Assembly (NCBI GenBank): GCA_008931825.1
Contig: QXVZ01006401.1
Coordinates: forward strand, 1-30,944
Length of the DNA: 30,944 nt
Source of the DNA: Phallusia fumigata
Lineage: Eukaryota; Chordata; Ascidiacea; Phlebobranchia; Ascidiidae
Reading direction: 5' to 3'
Made by a program: the position numbers and the translations under genes. The notes under the pieces were generated by a model. That model made no database searches. It had not been told where the DNA came from and saw only the letters and a list, made by a program, of their open reading frames with translations. Below are positions 27,669 through 30,944 of this stretch, piece by piece. Numbering within the stretch: position 1 is the first letter of the stretch; the number at the start of each line of letters is the position of its first letter.

Positions 27669-27919
27669 CAGTGGTTTCCAACATGTGGGACGCGACAACC
27701 ATTTGTTTTTTCAAAAAAATTGTATTCATAGCTTTTATTTTTACTTATCGGGTTTATAAATCATAGTACACCTGGCCTGCAAGAGGCGTTATACCGTATC
27801 ATAGTCGGCCTTCCAAGTATTTCCAGTCAGCAAGGCATGGCTAGAAAAATCTAGCCATTGACATTGTGACAATATTTGTAAACTGGCACTGCATGCGTTC
27901 AAAAGGTTGCAGACCACTG
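27669..27919. mobile_element. hAT-type MITE
   Basis: Ends CAGTGGTTTCCAACATGTGG and inverse of CAGTGGTCTGCAACCTTTTG, the common hAT end sequence. It contains a perfect 9-base stem (27837-27845 with 27850-27858). No clear target-site duplication. Upstream of the gene. Confidence 0.65.
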
Positions 27920-27926
27920 TATTCTC

Positions 27927-28153
27927 CAGTGGTTCCCAACCTTTTTTTGATGCATTCCCCACTTTGCTTATTTTGGAGTTTCATTCGTCCTCTACTACAC
28001 AGGAAGTGATATAGGTAATGTTAAAATTCCCACTTGTTCATCTCAAAAGAAATACTACATTTATCATTAATATCTTTACTATGTGGAAATTCCTCTCCCT
28101 AACTCATCAAATTCCTCCCTGTGGAGAAATTCCACGGTTGTGAGAAACCATTG
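27927..28153. mobile_element. hAT-type MITE, second copy next to the first, opposite orientation to the 10.9 kb relative
   Basis: Begins CAGTGGTTCCCAACC and ends GGTTGTGAGAAACCATTG. On the minus strand it aligns along its length with 10893-11099 (shared GGGAGGAATTT, ATGATAAATGTAGTATT and AAAATAAGCAAA-type blocks), so it is one family. Confidence 0.65.
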
Positions 28154-28961
28154 TTCCAGAAGATTTGGACAGTTTTCGGACAAAAATACTTTTCCAGCTT
28201 GACCTTCTAAACGATACCTATTTTATATTTTCATCCCTGCCCCACTGCGTGCTACAACAAATCTGTACAATAGGGGCTTCCCCAGACAGTCACATTGCTC
28301 AGTGAAGCGTAACGGACAAAGTGGTGTTTGTCCGTTCACGTACAAATCCCTACAACCCGTAATTTCCCGCGCAAAAAGCCAAAATTCGGTTCCCTTCAAA
28401 CGTCACAGACCGCCTTGTCAACGTCACAAAGCCACCTATCGGTATTTTGTTGCGTGACAACGTAATATCGTGGCGTAAAATGCTTGCTGCTTCTAAATGC
28501 GTCGACGATAGCGTGCGAGAAGACAGGTTGGATGCTGGAGTGAACGAGTTTAGATGTAACGTGTTATTCGCTTTAACGTGGGTGAAATGAAATGGTGGGT
28601 TTGCCGATCGCACGCGATTCGCTAATAAGGAAATGCGAAAGTTTGACAGCAAATTATTATCTGTTGAACACAAGGTTAGAATTGGGAAGAACATGTGAAA
28701 CCCGGGAATTTTGTCAATATTTAGTTGTGTGGAAAAAATGTTTTATGCTGTCGTACGCGCTGGGCGAAACGCTTGATAAAACTAGAAGGGTGGCTTACCA
28801 TATATATACACTATTACCCGATATTAAAGAGGATATATTCCTCACATTATATTACATTGGGTATTATAGTTACCTGCGCTATTTATGACAGAAACGCATG
28901 GGTCCCCACACATGCAAAGTTCTACATATTGCGTTTTTCAGAAAACATGTCCAGGCTATAG
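28154..28961. other. Intergenic, no supported gene
   Basis: A 114-codon open frame on the minus strand (28350-28694) lacks a recognisable domain or good splice context and is not called. Confidence 0.5.
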
Positions 28962-29217
28962 NGGGCTGTAGGGTAAAAAATGTTAATTATCGCACCACAA
29001 TGACATGTTATGCAAATGGTCCAAATTTCATCCAATTCGGAGATTGTTTAACTATTTGCCCCATTTTTAGGGGGCTAGTGGGGTAACTGCTGGGGCTGTA
29101 GGGTAAAAACGTTAATTATTGCACCACAATGACATGTTATACAAACTGTCCAAATTTCATCTAATTCGGAGATTGTTTAAGTATTTGCCCCATTTTAGGG
29201 GGCTAGTGGGGTAACCG
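28962..29217. repeat. Two-unit tandem repeat, 130-base period
   Basis: Each unit starts GGGGCTGTAGGGTAAAAA and ends near GGGGGCTAGTGGGGTAAC. The units differ at several positions, so this is a true repeat rather than a copied contig. The N at 28962 is at its left edge. Confidence 0.85.
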
Positions 29218-30944
29218 TTTGGATATGGGGTCAAACAACACTAATGACACAACTCCATGACCATGTCTACCAACAGTAAAAGTTACAAAGCGAGCATTTT
29301 GGGGCTGCCACGCCCTCTAGTGATGGCCGCAACGCACATTCGCAATTTGTGGGGTATTTTCAACTTAATAATCTAACTCCGGTAGGCGATTTATTCGTTG
29401 GTTATGTCACTACGTTCGTATCATAAAACCAGATTTCTACTAAATATACGACCGCGAGAGAGCGCCAGAGGACAAAAAAGCGTTTCGTGCATGCAACCTG
29501 TGCATAGAAAACATTACCTACCATTTTAGTTAGGTTGGTGATGGGTTTCGAACCTCCAACCCTCTGTCTTGGAAATTTATTTTCGTGTCGCATTCGGTAG
29601 AAAACCAAAAACCTGCGAAAAAGGAATGGAAATTTACAAAACATGCCGTCATACAATTACGCAACCATTCTATACCGAACCTAACGGATAATTTCATATT
29701 TTATTTCCGAAAATACCATTAAGCCAGCAAAAATAACCAGTTCTTTTTGGTGCCAACCACCAATCACTTACAAATCCACAATGACTTATTGATTCCGTTA
29801 AGCCAATAAACACAAGATGCCCGCGTGATAACTGCGGGTCTTTAAAGTTGTTTACCACATTGGGAATGTTATTTGTTCGGTCGAAGAGACGAAATTACCG
29901 GCACGGGCAGCGTTTAGTACCGGTACTTTTCACGTAATCACAGCTTCGCGGTTCCATCCACACTTCCAAGCTATTCAAATCGCCAATACGGCTTCCGCAG
30001 CCACAAATCAAAGCTGAATGATTGATCGGTGCGAAAGGCAATTAATGTCAGTCATTGAGCTGTGCACACGGCTTGCTTGTTATTCATGCAAATGTAGAAA
30101 CCCGTGATTTGCATGGTATTGTTGTGTACGTGTGTGCTTGAAAAACAGAACGTCTTGTTATATTAGGCCGTATCTGACTTCAACACAGAAAAAACGTAAA
30201 AGTGATTGCTTTTTGTCATTTTTTGAAGTGGGCCTTACCTGTAAAAAACATTTTAGCACAGAGTTCTGAAAAAATGCACAAACTAGGGATAATTGTAAGT
30301 AATACCGGATTTGGTTGTGGTTATTTCAACAAACATAGCTATAGTTTGAGAATGTGCAAACATGCAAGCGTTAATATTTGGTCCTTAGTTTTGGAAAGGC
30401 TATATTCGGAACGGTATTTTTTAAAGCGTACAAATCAATAAACCGTATAATAATGCAACCCATCTGCTCTAGGCGGATAAAGCATATTTTTTACATGCAT
30501 ACAGACGTCAATTGGGTTATAATTTATGAGAGGCGATGGAAACAAATTGCCTAATTAAAGTTCCCCAAACAGTCCGTTCAATCAATATCGAATAATGAAG
30601 CATTTTGGAAAAAAACAAATGACAAATCCAAAATTATGCCAAATGCGTAATTCAAAACTTGCAGAAAATGTTACCGCATCCCAAAACCTTGGGACAAATA
30701 TGTTAATTACATACCATAGACGATATCACAGAGCAAACAGTTTGCCGATAACACTATACTGCTCTCACAGCATGTCAATACAAGCGGCATAGCTACCCGA
30801 TAAGCACAGTTATTGGGCGACAGTTCTTATCACGTTGTGGCCTTAAATGCGGGGTCCGGGCAGCAGAACCCGGAGTTCTGATTACAAATTATGCGGCCTG
30901 GTGGATCGGTAACCGGCACTTGTTGTGAAGCGCAGTATGGAAAC
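29218..30944. other. Intergenic to window edge, no supported gene
   Basis: Contains a tRNA B-box-like GGTTCGAAACC on the minus strand near 29545 (possible SINE scrap) and a 6-base GC hairpin at 30855-30874. Nothing else is recognisable. Confidence 0.5.

Noticed and set aside
28350-28694. 114-codon minus-strand open frame
   Set aside because: No recognisable domain, low-complexity Ser/Asn/Leu composition and no good splice or start context.

Overview
The window looks like nuclear DNA of a sea squirt, most likely Ciona. The evidence is an AT-rich sequence with small exons, short GT-AG introns, very many TGACGTCA palindromes and many small hAT-type MITEs. Species assignment is inference. Three single-base N characters (7870, 20259, 28962) mark assembly joins.

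Almost everything from 121 to 26021 is one large gene on the minus strand, read right to left. I could chain 37 exons (in single-copy form) by splice sites and intron phase. Together they hold about 5.2 kb of coding sequence, roughly 1,730 residues, and the gene continues past the left edge. Order from the N-terminus: a signal-peptide exon (26014-25825); about 14 fibronectin type III (FN3) domains (24835-3355), with a 36-base microexon after the first; a PAN/apple-like cysteine domain (2853-2636); a PKD domain carrying WDFGDG, split over three exons (2139-905); and the start of what looks like a REJ region (1046-121). FN3 plus PKD plus REJ suggests a polycystin-1/REJ-type cell-surface receptor with an unusual FN3- and PAN-bearing ectodomain. 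The expected GAIN/GPS, PLAT and membrane segments would lie outside the window.

Two places need care. Positions 5773-7869 and 7871-9967 read as identical 2,097-base copies separated by a single N. They hold two FN3 domains and their introns, and are probably an unmerged contig overlap. At 20259 a single N falls inside an exon where half an FN3 domain plus the start of the next one are missing, so sequence has probably been lost there.

The rest is introns and 5' flank. The introns carry MITEs (7076, 10893, 13417, 14666, 14889, 16005, 18576, 20891), a three-unit 80-base repeat (21484-21720), an 18-base minisatellite and hammerhead-like motifs. The region 26022-30944 lies upstream of the gene. 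I see no convincing gene there, only two adjacent hAT-like MITEs (27669-28153), a 130-base tandem repeat (28962-29217) and otherwise unassigned sequence. No rRNA, tRNA, CRISPR array or intact transposase gene was seen.
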